Below, in pieces: positions 54,156 to 64,000 of a stretch of 64,000 nucleotides of DNA. The notes under the pieces were generated by a model. That model was given only the letters and a program-made list of their open reading frames with translations. It did no database searches and had not been told where the DNA came from. This DNA is from Cohnella hashimotonis (GTDB lineage: Bacteria; Bacillota; Bacilli; Paenibacillales; Paenibacillaceae). Location: contig NZ_JAGRPV010000001.1 of the NCBI RefSeq assembly GCF_030014955.1, positions 6,014,001 to 6,078,000 on the forward strand. The letters run 5' to 3'. The stretch's first letter is position 1. Each line of letters opens with the position of its first letter. The position numbers and the translations under genes are program-made.

Positions 54156-55133
54156 CTAAGCGTCGGTTCGAAGCACGATTTTGCCACGCGCCCGTCTGCT
54201 TTCGCTCAGCGCATGCGCGCTCGCCGCTTCCGCGAGCGGCATCGATGCGCCGATCTCGATCCTTAGATCTCCGGTGACGATCAGCTCTCCGATCCACTTG
54301 AGCCTGTCAGCGTCGAATGGCGCCATGCGCAGCGCCTGCACGCGAACCCCGACGTTCTCAGCCAGCTCCGGCGAGTACCGCCCCCAACCGATTGGCACGA
54401 GCGTGCCGTCCTTGCGAACGGCCCGGACAAGGTCGTCCGTCCGCTCCCCGCCGACCGTATCAATGACAGCGTCCGCCGCTCCTTCGAGCTCTCTCCAATC
54501 GTCCGCCGTATAGTCAAAGACGCTGTCGGCGCCGAGCGACTCCGCGAATGCGCAGTTGCGGTCCGACGTCACGGCGATGACGCGAGCGCCTGCGAGCTTT
54601 GCGAACTGCACGGCGAAGTGACCGACGCCGCCGGACGCGCCGTTAATAAGCGCCGTCCGGCCAGGCGCGAGCAGCGCCTGCTCATGCACGGCAGTCCATG
54701 CGGTGAATGCGGACATCGGCAAGCCCGCGGCTTGTTCGTCGTCGAGCGCCCCCGGCAGCGGCGCAAGCCGTGACTCGAGAACGGTTGCATATTCCGCGTA
54801 AGCGCCCGCCGTCGCCGTCATTCCATAGACGCGGTCTCCGGCGCGGTATCGCTCAGCTCCCCGCCCTGCCGCTTCGACGACGCCAGCCAGATCGTAGCCC
54901 GGCGTGAACGGCAGCGTTAACGCCAAGCCGAACTTTTCCGAGGCCCAACCCGAGCGCATCTGCCAGTCTCCGGGATTGACCCCCGCCGCGTGCACGCGCA
55001 CGAGCACTTCGCCCGGCCCCGCTACCGGCCGAGCCACCTGCTCCAAGCGCAGCGTATCCGGCGGGCCGTATGCGTGGAAGCGCACTGCGTTCATCGGTGA
55101 CATCCCGTACATATCCGTCCATGTCTTGTCCAT
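54156..55133 (-). CDS. Zinc-independent quinone oxidoreductase (MDR family)
   Basis: This is an NADPH-dependent reductase of 325 residues. The N-terminal catalytic domain has PPDTLRLEQVARPVAGPGEV and VNPGDWQMRSG. The Rossmann motif is INGASGGVGHFAVQFAKLAG. No zinc ligands are present. The ATG at 55133 (MDKTWTDMYG) has GAGGG 7 nt upstream. A longer open frame to 55340 runs into the divergent regulator and is rejected. It is probably controlled by the TetR-type gene next to it. Confidence 0.92.
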   Translation of the reverse strand: MDKTWTDMYGMSPMNAVRFHAYGPPDTLRLEQVARPVAGPGEVLVRVHAAGVNPGDWQMRSGWASEKFGLALTLPFTPGYDLAGVVEAAGRGAERYRAGDRVYGMTATAGAYAEYATVLESRLAPLPGALDDEQAAGLPMSAFTAWTAVHEQALLAPGRTALINGASGGVGHFAVQFAKLAGARVIAVTSDRNCAFAESLGADSVFDYTADDWRELEGAADAVIDTVGGERTDDLVRAVRKDGTLVPIGWGRYSPELAENVGVRVQALRMAPFDADRLKWIGELIVTGDLRIEIGASMPLAEAASAHALSESRRARGKIVLRTDA

Positions 55134-55158
55134 CCCGTTTCCCTCTTTCCGCTCCGTT

Positions 55159-55186
55159 GTGCGCCAACTGCGCACTCGCTTATAAT
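55159..55186 (+). promoter_or_regulatory. Promoter and operator palindrome of the TetR-type regulator
   Basis: GTGCGC, 5 nt, GCGCAC (55159-55175) is a perfect 6-bp-arm palindrome. It lies between TTGTGC (55157-55162) and TATAAT (55181-55186), an 18-nt spaced promoter for the regulator. A second palindrome, CCGTTAACGG, is at 55235-55244. Both sit in the shared divergent gap, where autorepression and control of the reductase are expected. Confidence 0.6.
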
Positions 55187-55283
55187 GTAGCGTGCCGAAC
55201 GCAGCGCGTTCAATCGACAATGACGGCGATTCGGCCGTTAACGGACACAACCCCGATATTGTCGGGAAACGGAGGTCGCGGGC

Positions 55284-55919
55284 ATGAGTACGAACATGGA
55301 TGCGGACATGGGTACGAGCCTTAACGCAGCTGCGAGTCAACGGGACAGACGTTCCAGAAGGACGGTCAGACTGCTGAAGCAGTCATTCCGCGAGCTGGTC
55401 GAGGAAAAGGGATTCGAGGCCGTGACGGTGCGGGATATCGCCGAGCGTGCGGACGTCAATCGGGGCACTTTTTATGCCCACTTCCCTGACAAATACGGCC
55501 TGCTTGATCTGGTCATCCGCGAAAAGCTGCAGGCGCTGCTCGGCGCCCGGCTCGGGCCGGACGCGAGCTGGCGCCGCAGCGACCTGCGGCTCGCGATCGC
55601 CGCCGCGCTCGACCACTTCGCGGATGTGTACGGCGGCTGCCGGCGGCGCGAATCGCTCCATCCGCTGTTCGAGCAGGCGGTCCAACAGGAGCTGGCCGCC
55701 CTGTTCGGACGGTGGCTCGCAGCCGTGCCCGCGCCCCCAGAAGCTTGGCCTGTCCCTGCCGCTACCGTAGCGTCCGCGACCAGCTGGGCGATCTTCGGGG
55801 CGGCCAACGAATGGGCCCGCGAAAAGCAAGCCGTGTCGGCCGAAGACATGTCCGATCGCTTGCTCGCCGTCGTACTCGGCGGCGTCGCGGCGCTGACGCC
55901 CGGCGGGATGCCGGATTGA
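55284..55919 (+). CDS. TetR/AcrR-family transcriptional regulator
   Basis: This is a dimeric repressor of 211 residues. The N-terminal helix-turn-helix is KGFEAVTVRDIAERADVN then RGTFYAHFPDKYGLLDLVI, near residues 45-85. The C-terminal helical domain should bind a small ligand. GGAGG lies 9 nt before the ATG. Its divergent neighbour is a quinone oxidoreductase, a common pairing in which the regulator responds to electrophiles or quinones. The gene ends 25 nt from the convergent lipoprotein gene. Confidence 0.92.
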   Translation: MSTNMDADMGTSLNAAASQRDRRSRRTVRLLKQSFRELVEEKGFEAVTVRDIAERADVNRGTFYAHFPDKYGLLDLVIREKLQALLGARLGPDASWRRSDLRLAIAAALDHFADVYGGCRRRESLHPLFEQAVQQELAALFGRWLAAVPAPPEAWPVPAATVASATSWAIFGAANEWAREKQAVSAEDMSDRLLAVVLGGVAALTPGGMPD

Positions 55920-55944
55920 TCGCGATCGGCAGCCCTATGCGTCT

Positions 55945-56871
55945 CTACTCGACGTCGGGATAAACGGTCGTTCCGCCCTCGTCGGTTTGGATTTTAAGAC
56001 TGTAATCCTTTCCGGAAGCGAGCGCGGCAGGCAGCTTGCCCTCCACTTTCCACTCGCCGTCGCGCACGTCGGATTTTCCGGTCCAAAGGACGGCGTCGCC
56101 CTTCGACAGCGTCACGGTCGCCGATTGCGAACGGCTGCCATGCCCGCTCACCGCAAAAGCCGCCCCCGGCTTCAACTTTTCCGGATAATCGTATTTTTGA
56201 ACCGGCGGCATCCAAACCTTGTAATCCTCGTTTAAAAACCGATAAAGTTCGGCGGACTCCGCGAAAACGGCTGCCGACTCCGAACCGGCTGCTCCATCCT
56301 CGATAACTACGCGATCGACCGCATCTTCGCAGCGTAAATTCACGTTGCCCTTCTCAAACTTTGTTGTCGTGCAGCGCCAAGCCGGCCGTACGACGATCAG
56401 GCGTCCGTCCCGAAGCTCTACGTTAACCGCCATGCTGCGGTTTTTGATCGGTGTGGCGAGTCCGGTCCCTTCGATCGGCCGCGCCGCTTCGATCCAGCCG
56501 ATCAGCTGCGAGATGCGCTCTTCGTCGCGATCCGGGTACAGCGTCGCAGCCAAATCCGACCAGAGGGGCCATGTCATATAGACCCACTTGACGTCCGAAG
56601 CTTCGGCGCGCTCGCTCAGCATACGGGACGCCAACTGCGGCTTCGGTTCGGCCGAAGGACCGACGCTCGGCACCGGCTTGTACGACGGTACGGCCGCCAC
56701 CGCTTCCTCCGTCCGTAACGCTTCGCCCCCTTTTACCGCGCTGCTGCCGGAAGCCGCTCCATTTTGCGCGCCTGACTGACAAGCTGACAATAATATCATC
56801 GACACCAGAATAGCTGCAGCCATCCAGCGAATACGCCTGCCTCTTCTCTTGTCTTCGTATTGTCGCTCCAT
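55945..56871 (-). CDS. Lipoprotein of unknown function
   Basis: This is a 308-residue exported protein with a basic N-terminus, hydrophobic core WMAAAILVSMILLSAC and lipobox Cys at about residue 31. A Ser/Ala/Pro linker is followed by a globular region (VKWVYMTWPLWSDLAATLYP; NVELRDGRLIVVRPAWRC), and the C-terminus has an Ig-like sandwich (AFAVSGHGSRSQSATVTLSK). I do not recognise the family. AAAGGGG lies 9 nt before the ATG. It is upstream of nothing on its strand and convergent with the TetR gene. Confidence 0.8.
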   Translation of the reverse strand: MERQYEDKRRGRRIRWMAAAILVSMILLSACQSGAQNGAASGSSAVKGGEALRTEEAVAAVPSYKPVPSVGPSAEPKPQLASRMLSERAEASDVKWVYMTWPLWSDLAATLYPDRDEERISQLIGWIEAARPIEGTGLATPIKNRSMAVNVELRDGRLIVVRPAWRCTTTKFEKGNVNLRCEDAVDRVVIEDGAAGSESAAVFAESAELYRFLNEDYKVWMPPVQKYDYPEKLKPGAAFAVSGHGSRSQSATVTLSKGDAVLWTGKSDVRDGEWKVEGKLPAALASGKDYSLKIQTDEGGTTVYPDVE

Positions 56872-56937
56872 CGATCATCGCCCCTTTAACCCTTCAACGA
56901 TACGCGGCGGTTAAAAGTTGCCGTTCACCGGAAGCGT

Positions 56938-57750
56938 TCAATCGTTTCCCGGCAGTCCGTACAGCCGCCTGAATTGCTCCGGACTGAACCCCGTCGCCTT
57001 CTTGAATACCGCGCCGAAGTAGCTCGCGTTGTCGAAGCCGACGTCCCGCGCGACCTCATGCATCCGCCGGCCCGGCGCGCCGAACATGAGCTGCTTGGCC
57101 CGCCCGACGCGCTGCAGGTTGACATACTGCAGCGGCCTCATCTGCACCGTCTTCTGAAACAACCGGCACAAATATTGCGGCGATACCCCCGCAGCCTCCG
57201 CCAGCTCCCCCAGCGAGAGCGCCCGGTGCAGATTGTCTTCGATGTACGCGACGATCGGCTTCATCCGGTTTATGTCCTGTTCCCGGTTGCCTACCGACTG
57301 CATGCGTCCCAGTTCAAGCAGCAGGGCGTATATGCCGTGCGACCGCTCCAGATTCGCCTCGTACGAGAGCGAGTCGCCCTCGAGCATCGCCGCGAACGGT
57401 TCCAACAGCCCCGCCTCCGCCAGCCGGCCGCCTCCGGAAGCGCGCCAACCGGCGTAACGCAGCAGCGCGCCTGCCTCCCGGCCGTTGAACGCGACCCACG
57501 CCATCTCCCACGGCTTCGAGACGGGGCGGTACGCATGCGCGACGCCCGGGTACAGGACGAACGCTTCTCCGGGTCCGACGCGGACGGACCGGCCCTCTAC
57601 GGTATATTCGCCGCCCCCCCGTATCGTCTGATGCAGCTGATAATCGGGAAAGCCCTCCTCGCGCTCAGTCTCGGGCTGATGCTCCCAATAGCCGATCGAT
57701 GTCACATACACCGGCAGCAGCGACGTCCGGTCCGTCCGGCAGAACAGCAT
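56938..57750 (-). CDS. AraC-family regulator with cupin sensor domain
   Basis: This is a one-component sugar regulator of about 270 residues. The N-terminal cupin is at about 30-110 (LHQTIRGGGEYTVEGRSVRV; EAFVLYPGVAHAYRP). The C-terminal double helix-turn-helix is LSLGELAEAAGVSPQYLCRL and VARDVGFDNASYFGAVFKKA. It is divergent from the GH2 beta-galactosidase and probably activates it. The start is uncertain: ATG 57750 or TTG 57762, neither with a clear ribosome site. Confidence 0.9.
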   Translation of the reverse strand: MLFCRTDRTSLLPVYVTSIGYWEHQPETEREEGFPDYQLHQTIRGGGEYTVEGRSVRVGPGEAFVLYPGVAHAYRPVSKPWEMAWVAFNGREAGALLRYAGWRASGGGRLAEAGLLEPFAAMLEGDSLSYEANLERSHGIYALLLELGRMQSVGNREQDINRMKPIVAYIEDNLHRALSLGELAEAAGVSPQYLCRLFQKTVQMRPLQYVNLQRVGRAKQLMFGAPGRRMHEVARDVGFDNASYFGAVFKKATGFSPEQFRRLYGLPGND

Positions 57751-57810
57751 CTTGCTTTTCAACTGGCATCGCTCGTTTCATATTTTAATAGTTCGGAATA
57801 AAATCCTTTT

Positions 57811-61034
<3,224 letters not shown>

Positions 61035-61058
61035 TTGACGGCTTCACCGATTTCGAAT

Positions 61059-61097
61059 AAGGCCCGGCGATGCGCACATGCGCGAGCGCCGGGCCTT
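61059..61097 (+). terminator. Terminator after the beta-galactosidase
   Basis: AAGGCCCGGCG (61059-61069) pairs with CGCCGGGCCTT (61087-61097) over 11 bp, followed by TC. It lies 25 nt past the stop codon. Confidence 0.88.
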
Positions 61098-61405
61098 TCT
61101 GCGTCGGAGACAGGCCGCGTCCGCCAAGACTAGCGCCTACGCCGGCTAAGAGCTTCGTCCACTGAAAGGGTCCCCCTCCTGCGCTCGGTAACGTTCGCCA
61201 ATCTATCTCATTACTCGCCAGCCGTATCGCCTTCGCCAGTCTCGGCCGCACCGCTGCTCTCTGCTCGCCAGCCTCGCCCTTGCTCGCCGCGTTACCACCG
61301 TTAGCTAGTCATCCGCTACTCCAGCCGTATCGCCGCCCGCAGTTTCATCCGCTACTCAGCATCCGCATCCATTCCAACGTTCCCCCTGCCTGCTAGCTAG
61401 ATAGT

Positions 61406-61630
61406 GGTCAAAAGGCATTTATTTCATCCAAAAGCCGCCGAAAAGAAAAAATAATGATCAAAAGGCAGCTAATTTCGCCCCCGCCGTCTAAATCGTTCGC
61501 GACCGGCCCCATTAACTGCCTTTTGACATCTAATCCTCCGTCATTCCGTCTGTGCACGAAATTAACTGCCTTTTGACAACTACCGTCTCCCCATTCCTTC
61601 CGTACGCGAAGTTAACCGCCTTGTAACAAC
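61406..61630. repeat. Five-copy noncoding core array, 50-nt period, two forward and three reverse
   Basis: The core TGTCAAAAGGCAGTTAATTT occurs forward at about 61408 and 61458 and reverse at 61518, 61568 and 61618 (coordinates of TCAAAAGGC or its complement). Spacings are exactly 50 except 60 across the change of orientation. It lies in the 703-nt gap between the beta-galactosidase and the siderophore-binding gene, with no coding signal. 61098-61405 shows nothing else. Confidence 0.85.
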
Positions 61631-61659
61631 TACCGCTCCGCGCCACCGCCCCCACGCAC

Positions 61660-61700
61660 GCAAAAGGCACCGCAGGACAAACCTCCCGCAGTGCCTTTTC
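61660..61700 (-). terminator. Terminator after the siderophore-binding protein
   Basis: On the minus strand GGCACTGCGGGA pairs with TCCTGCGGTGCC (two wobble or mismatched positions) and TTTTG follows. It lies about 40 nt past the stop codon. Confidence 0.75.
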
Positions 61701-61737
61701 CTTGTTCACTTGCCGTATATTTCACTTGTCGCATACT

Positions 61738-62859
61738 TTACTTGCCGTATACTTCCTGCCCCAGCTTCTCCGCAGCCGCCATGATCTGATCGCCGTAGCC
61801 CCAGAAAGCGTTGAAGTCGATCACATAGATACGCTTGTTCTTGATCGCCGGAATGTCCTGCAGCGCAGGATTGGCATACGCCGCTTTGAGCGTGGACTCA
61901 GGGTCCTGCGCGCCGGTGTAGTAGGACAGCAGCAGTACGTCCGGCTTCTCGGCGACCAGTTGTTCGATGCTGACCTCGTACCCGTCGACGTCGTGGAAGG
62001 CGTTGTTCAGCTTGATCAAGGACAGGGCGTCGTGCTGAAACGAGTCGTGCGAGCCGCTGTCCACGCTAAGCGTGCCGTCTCCGGTGTCGTTGACGATGGC
62101 AAACTTCTGCGCGGTCTCGCCCTCGTACTTGGTCTTCAACGCATCCGCACGCGCCTTCAGCTTGGCGATATGAGCCGCTGCTTTGTCTTGAACGTCGAAA
62201 ATCTTGCCGATCTCTTCGATATCGCGGTACAGGCTGTCTAGCGTCGCGCCCTGCAAGCTGGCATTGTTCACGTATGTATGAATGCCCAAGCCGTTCAGGC
62301 TGTCCACCGATCCGTTGCCCCAGTCCGCGTCCGCGAAAAGCCCCGCGCGTCCGATGACGAGATCCGGATTCGTGCCGACGACCGGCTCCTTGCTGACGTA
62401 CCCTTGCGCGAGCACCGGCACTTTTTTGAATTCCTCCGCCGATACTTCGGGATCGGATGCGCCGTTCAGCGCGGCGACGCCCACCAGCTTGTCGCCCAGT
62501 CCCAGCTTGATTAGAAGCTCTGCGACCGGCTGCGTATTCGCGACGACTCGCTCGGGGGCCTTGTCGAAGGTCTGCTGCTTGGCCTTCTGTTCCTCACCCT
62601 CGCCCGACAGCGTGTAGTTGTCGATGACGAGCGGGTACACGGTCGCCCCGGCAGCTGCGGACGAGCCTTGCGGACTGGACGATGCGGATGCGGACGGCGA
62701 AGCGGATTCCGGGGCGGATGCAGACTCGGAAGCCGGAGCCGCCGATGAGGAAGCAGCGCCTTCCTCATCGTTCTTGCTCCCGCAGCCAGCCGCCAGCAGC
62801 ATCAAAGCCGTGACGAGAATGAGCGCGATCATGGAAATCGGTTGTAGACGCTTGCGCAT
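61738..62859 (-). CDS. Iron-siderophore ABC transporter substrate-binding lipoprotein
   Basis: This is an exported binding protein of 373 residues. The lipobox LLAAGCGS is near residue 25, then comes a Ser/Ala/Pro linker and a FepB/FecB (TroA-like) fold (ERVVANTQPVAELLIKLGLG; NPDLVIGRAGLF; KPDVLLLSYYTG). It captures a ferric siderophore for the divergent FecCD-type permease. AAGGGG lies 8 nt before the ATG. A perfect Fur box overlaps the -10 region, so it should be induced by iron shortage. Confidence 0.92.
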   Translation of the reverse strand: MRKRLQPISMIALILVTALMLLAAGCGSKNDEEGAASSSAAPASESASAPESASPSASASSSPQGSSAAAGATVYPLVIDNYTLSGEGEEQKAKQQTFDKAPERVVANTQPVAELLIKLGLGDKLVGVAALNGASDPEVSAEEFKKVPVLAQGYVSKEPVVGTNPDLVIGRAGLFADADWGNGSVDSLNGLGIHTYVNNASLQGATLDSLYRDIEEIGKIFDVQDKAAAHIAKLKARADALKTKYEGETAQKFAIVNDTGDGTLSVDSGSHDSFQHDALSLIKLNNAFHDVDGYEVSIEQLVAEKPDVLLLSYYTGAQDPESTLKAAYANPALQDIPAIKNKRIYVIDFNAFWGYGDQIMAAAEKLGQEVYGK

Positions 62860-62887
62860 AATGAACCCCTTTTCTGTGCGTATCTAT

Positions 62888-62931
62888 TGATAATGATTAT
62901 CATTATTCGTTAATATCCATGTTTTTGTCAA
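62888..62931 (-). promoter_or_regulatory. Fur box and promoter of the siderophore-binding gene
   Basis: TGATAATGATTATCA (62888-62902) is a perfect 7-1-7 Fur box. It overlaps the minus-strand -10 AATAAT (62907-62902), with TTGACA (62931-62926) 18 nt upstream. Fur binding would block the promoter. Confidence 0.9.
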
Positions 62932-62949
62932 CAGAAATTGTAAAAATAA

Positions 62950-62977
62950 TTGACAACGATTATCACTCTCATCTATT
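62950..62977 (+). promoter_or_regulatory. Second Fur-like box and promoter of the FecCD permease
   Basis: TGACAACGATTATCA (62951-62965) matches the 7-1-7 Fur pattern at 12 of 14 arm positions. It overlaps a possible promoter TTGACA (62950-62955) with 16 nt to TCTATT (62972-62977), 50 nt before the permease ATG. Confidence 0.6.
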
Positions 62978-63026
62978 CTTAGGCTGACTTCATCCGACCT
63001 CAAGACACCGAAAGGATCGTTTCCCT

Positions 63027-64000
63027 ATGTCGCGCACGCAAACGGCGGCCGCTGCCCCCGTCCAACAATCGCCCATTTCTTCTCGTACCGGCTTTCTGCT
63101 CCTTCAGCTCGGCCTCATCATCGTCGCCGTCATTTCCGTCATCGTCGCCGTGGCGCTGGGTCAGGTAGATATTCCGGTCGCGGACTCGTATCGTATCCTG
63201 CTCTATCACGTGACTGGCATCCGAATCGGCAACGTCCAGGAACTGACGTCGGGGTCGAACGTCAGCATCATCTGGAACATTCGCTTCCCGAGGGTGCTGC
63301 TCGCGCTGCTTGTCGGCGCCGGACTCAGCATGTGCGGCACGGTCATGCAGGCTACGGTGCAAAACCCGCTCGCCGATCCATACATTCTCGGCATCTCGTC
63401 GGGCGCTTCGCTCGGCGCGACCTTCTCCATCCTGGTCGGCTTCGGCGCGTCCAGCCTGCTCGGGCAGACCGGGCTCGCTTTCTGGGCATTCGCCGGCGCG
63501 TTCGGCGCGTCAATGCTCGTCCTGACGCTTGCCGGCATCGGCGGCAAGATGTCCTCGGTCAAGCTCGTGCTGTCCGGGATGGTCATCAACGCCCTGTGCA
63601 CCGCTTTTACCGACTTCATCATCTACTTCGCCAACAACGCCGAGGGCATCCGCTCCGTCACCTTCTGGTCGATGGGCAGCCTGGCCCCGGCCGCCTGGGA
63701 TCGCCTCCCGCTCGTCGCCATCGTCGTGGGCTGCGCCGTCCTGCTGTTCCTGCTGCAATTCCGCATTCTTAACACGATGCTCCTCGGTGAAGAAGCCGCG
63801 GTCACGCTTGGCGTCAACCTTTATTTTTACCGCCGGATCTATCTGGTGCTCACCGCCGTCGTCACCGGCGTCCTGGTCGCGAGCTGCGGCACGATCGGTT
63901 TCGTCGGGCTCATCATCCCGCATCTGGTCCGGGGACTCGTCGGCTCCGATCATCGCCGCCTGATGCCGACGTCCATCCTGATCGGCGGCATTTTTCTCGT
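63027..64000 (+). CDS. FecCD-family siderophore ABC transporter permease (partial, runs off the window end)
   Basis: An open frame from ATG 63027 (MSRTQTAAAAPVQQSPI) stays open to the window end, giving at least 324 residues. It has the BtuC/FecD pattern: a first segment LLLQLGLIIVAVISVIVAVA, then IRFPRVLLALLVGAGLSMCG, VQNPLADPYILGISSGASLG and the later GFVGLIIPHLVRGLVGSDHR, which contacts the ATPase. About eight of ten segments are in the window. AAAGGATC lies 9 nt before the ATG. It is divergent from its binding protein, and the rest of the transporter should follow to the right. Confidence 0.93.
   Translation, partial: MSRTQTAAAAPVQQSPISSRTGFLLLQLGLIIVAVISVIVAVALGQVDIPVADSYRILLYHVTGIRIGNVQELTSGSNVSIIWNIRFPRVLLALLVGAGLSMCGTVMQATVQNPLADPYILGISSGASLGATFSILVGFGASSLLGQTGLAFWAFAGAFGASMLVLTLAGIGGKMSSVKLVLSGMVINALCTAFTDFIIYFANNAEGIRSVTFWSMGSLAPAAWDRLPLVAIVVGCAVLLFLLQFRILNTMLLGEEAAVTLGVNLYFYRRIYLVLTAVVTGVLVASCGTIGFVGLIIPHLVRGLVGSDHRRLMPTSILIGGIFL

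Overview
The window looks like a piece of a Paenibacillaceae chromosome, most like Cohnella or Paenibacillus. This rests on family content and signals, not on a search. The GC content is moderately high. Ribosome binding sites are strong AGGAGG types. There are repeated YesM/YesN two-component systems beside CUT1 sugar ABC transporters, S-layer-homology (SLH) anchors, CcpA (cre) and Fur boxes, and a probable SigK sporulation promoter. No rRNA, tRNA, prophage, insertion sequence or CRISPR array was seen.

Layout. 1-8.9 kb: a sugar-uptake operon (binding protein, two permeases, GH31 alpha-glycosidase) on the minus strand, divergent from its sensor kinase and AraC-type response regulator. 8.9-16 kb: a 1939-residue secreted beta-helix protein carrying X2, cohesin, FIVAR and dockerin-like modules, followed by a small cohesin-SLH anchor protein. 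16-31 kb: two more kinase/regulator/CUT1 transporter cassettes in tandem, all on the minus strand. None of the three transporters encodes its ATPase, so a shared MsmX-type ATPase elsewhere is expected. 31-38 kb: a YerC-type regulator, a Gly/Arg-rich protein, a noncoding repeat block, a 1367-residue propeller-SLH surface protein and a DUF1861 protein. 38-40 kb: a PiT phosphate transporter with its DUF47 partner. 40-45 kb: two glycosyltransferases and three proteins that may belong to the spore surface. 45-48 kb: a flavin monooxygenase-like protein and an odd amidohydrolase-fold protein. 48-52 kb: a secreted modular GH9 glucanase. 52-57 kb: an M20 hydrolase, a quinone-oxidoreductase/TetR divergent pair and a lipoprotein. 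57-61 kb: an AraC regulator divergent from a GH2 beta-galactosidase. 61.7-64 kb: a Fur-controlled siderophore binding protein divergent from a FecCD permease that runs off the window end.

The main theme is capture and import of plant-type glycans. Large cell-surface enzymes release sugars, membrane sensors detect them, and CUT1 importers and cytoplasmic GH31/GH2 enzymes finish the work. Two points stand out. First, the dockerin-like protein lies next to a cohesin-SLH anchor, which suggests a minimal cellulosome-like docking pair. The promoter of the dockerin gene shares a gap-free 53-bp element (44 of 53 identical) with the promoter of the GH31 transporter operon, so one regulator may drive both. 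Second, several long gaps hold noncoding arrays of short cores spaced at about 45 or 50 nt. The core word differs from array to array, and in two arrays the orientation alternates in a pattern.

All family calls come from reading motifs by eye; no database search was possible.
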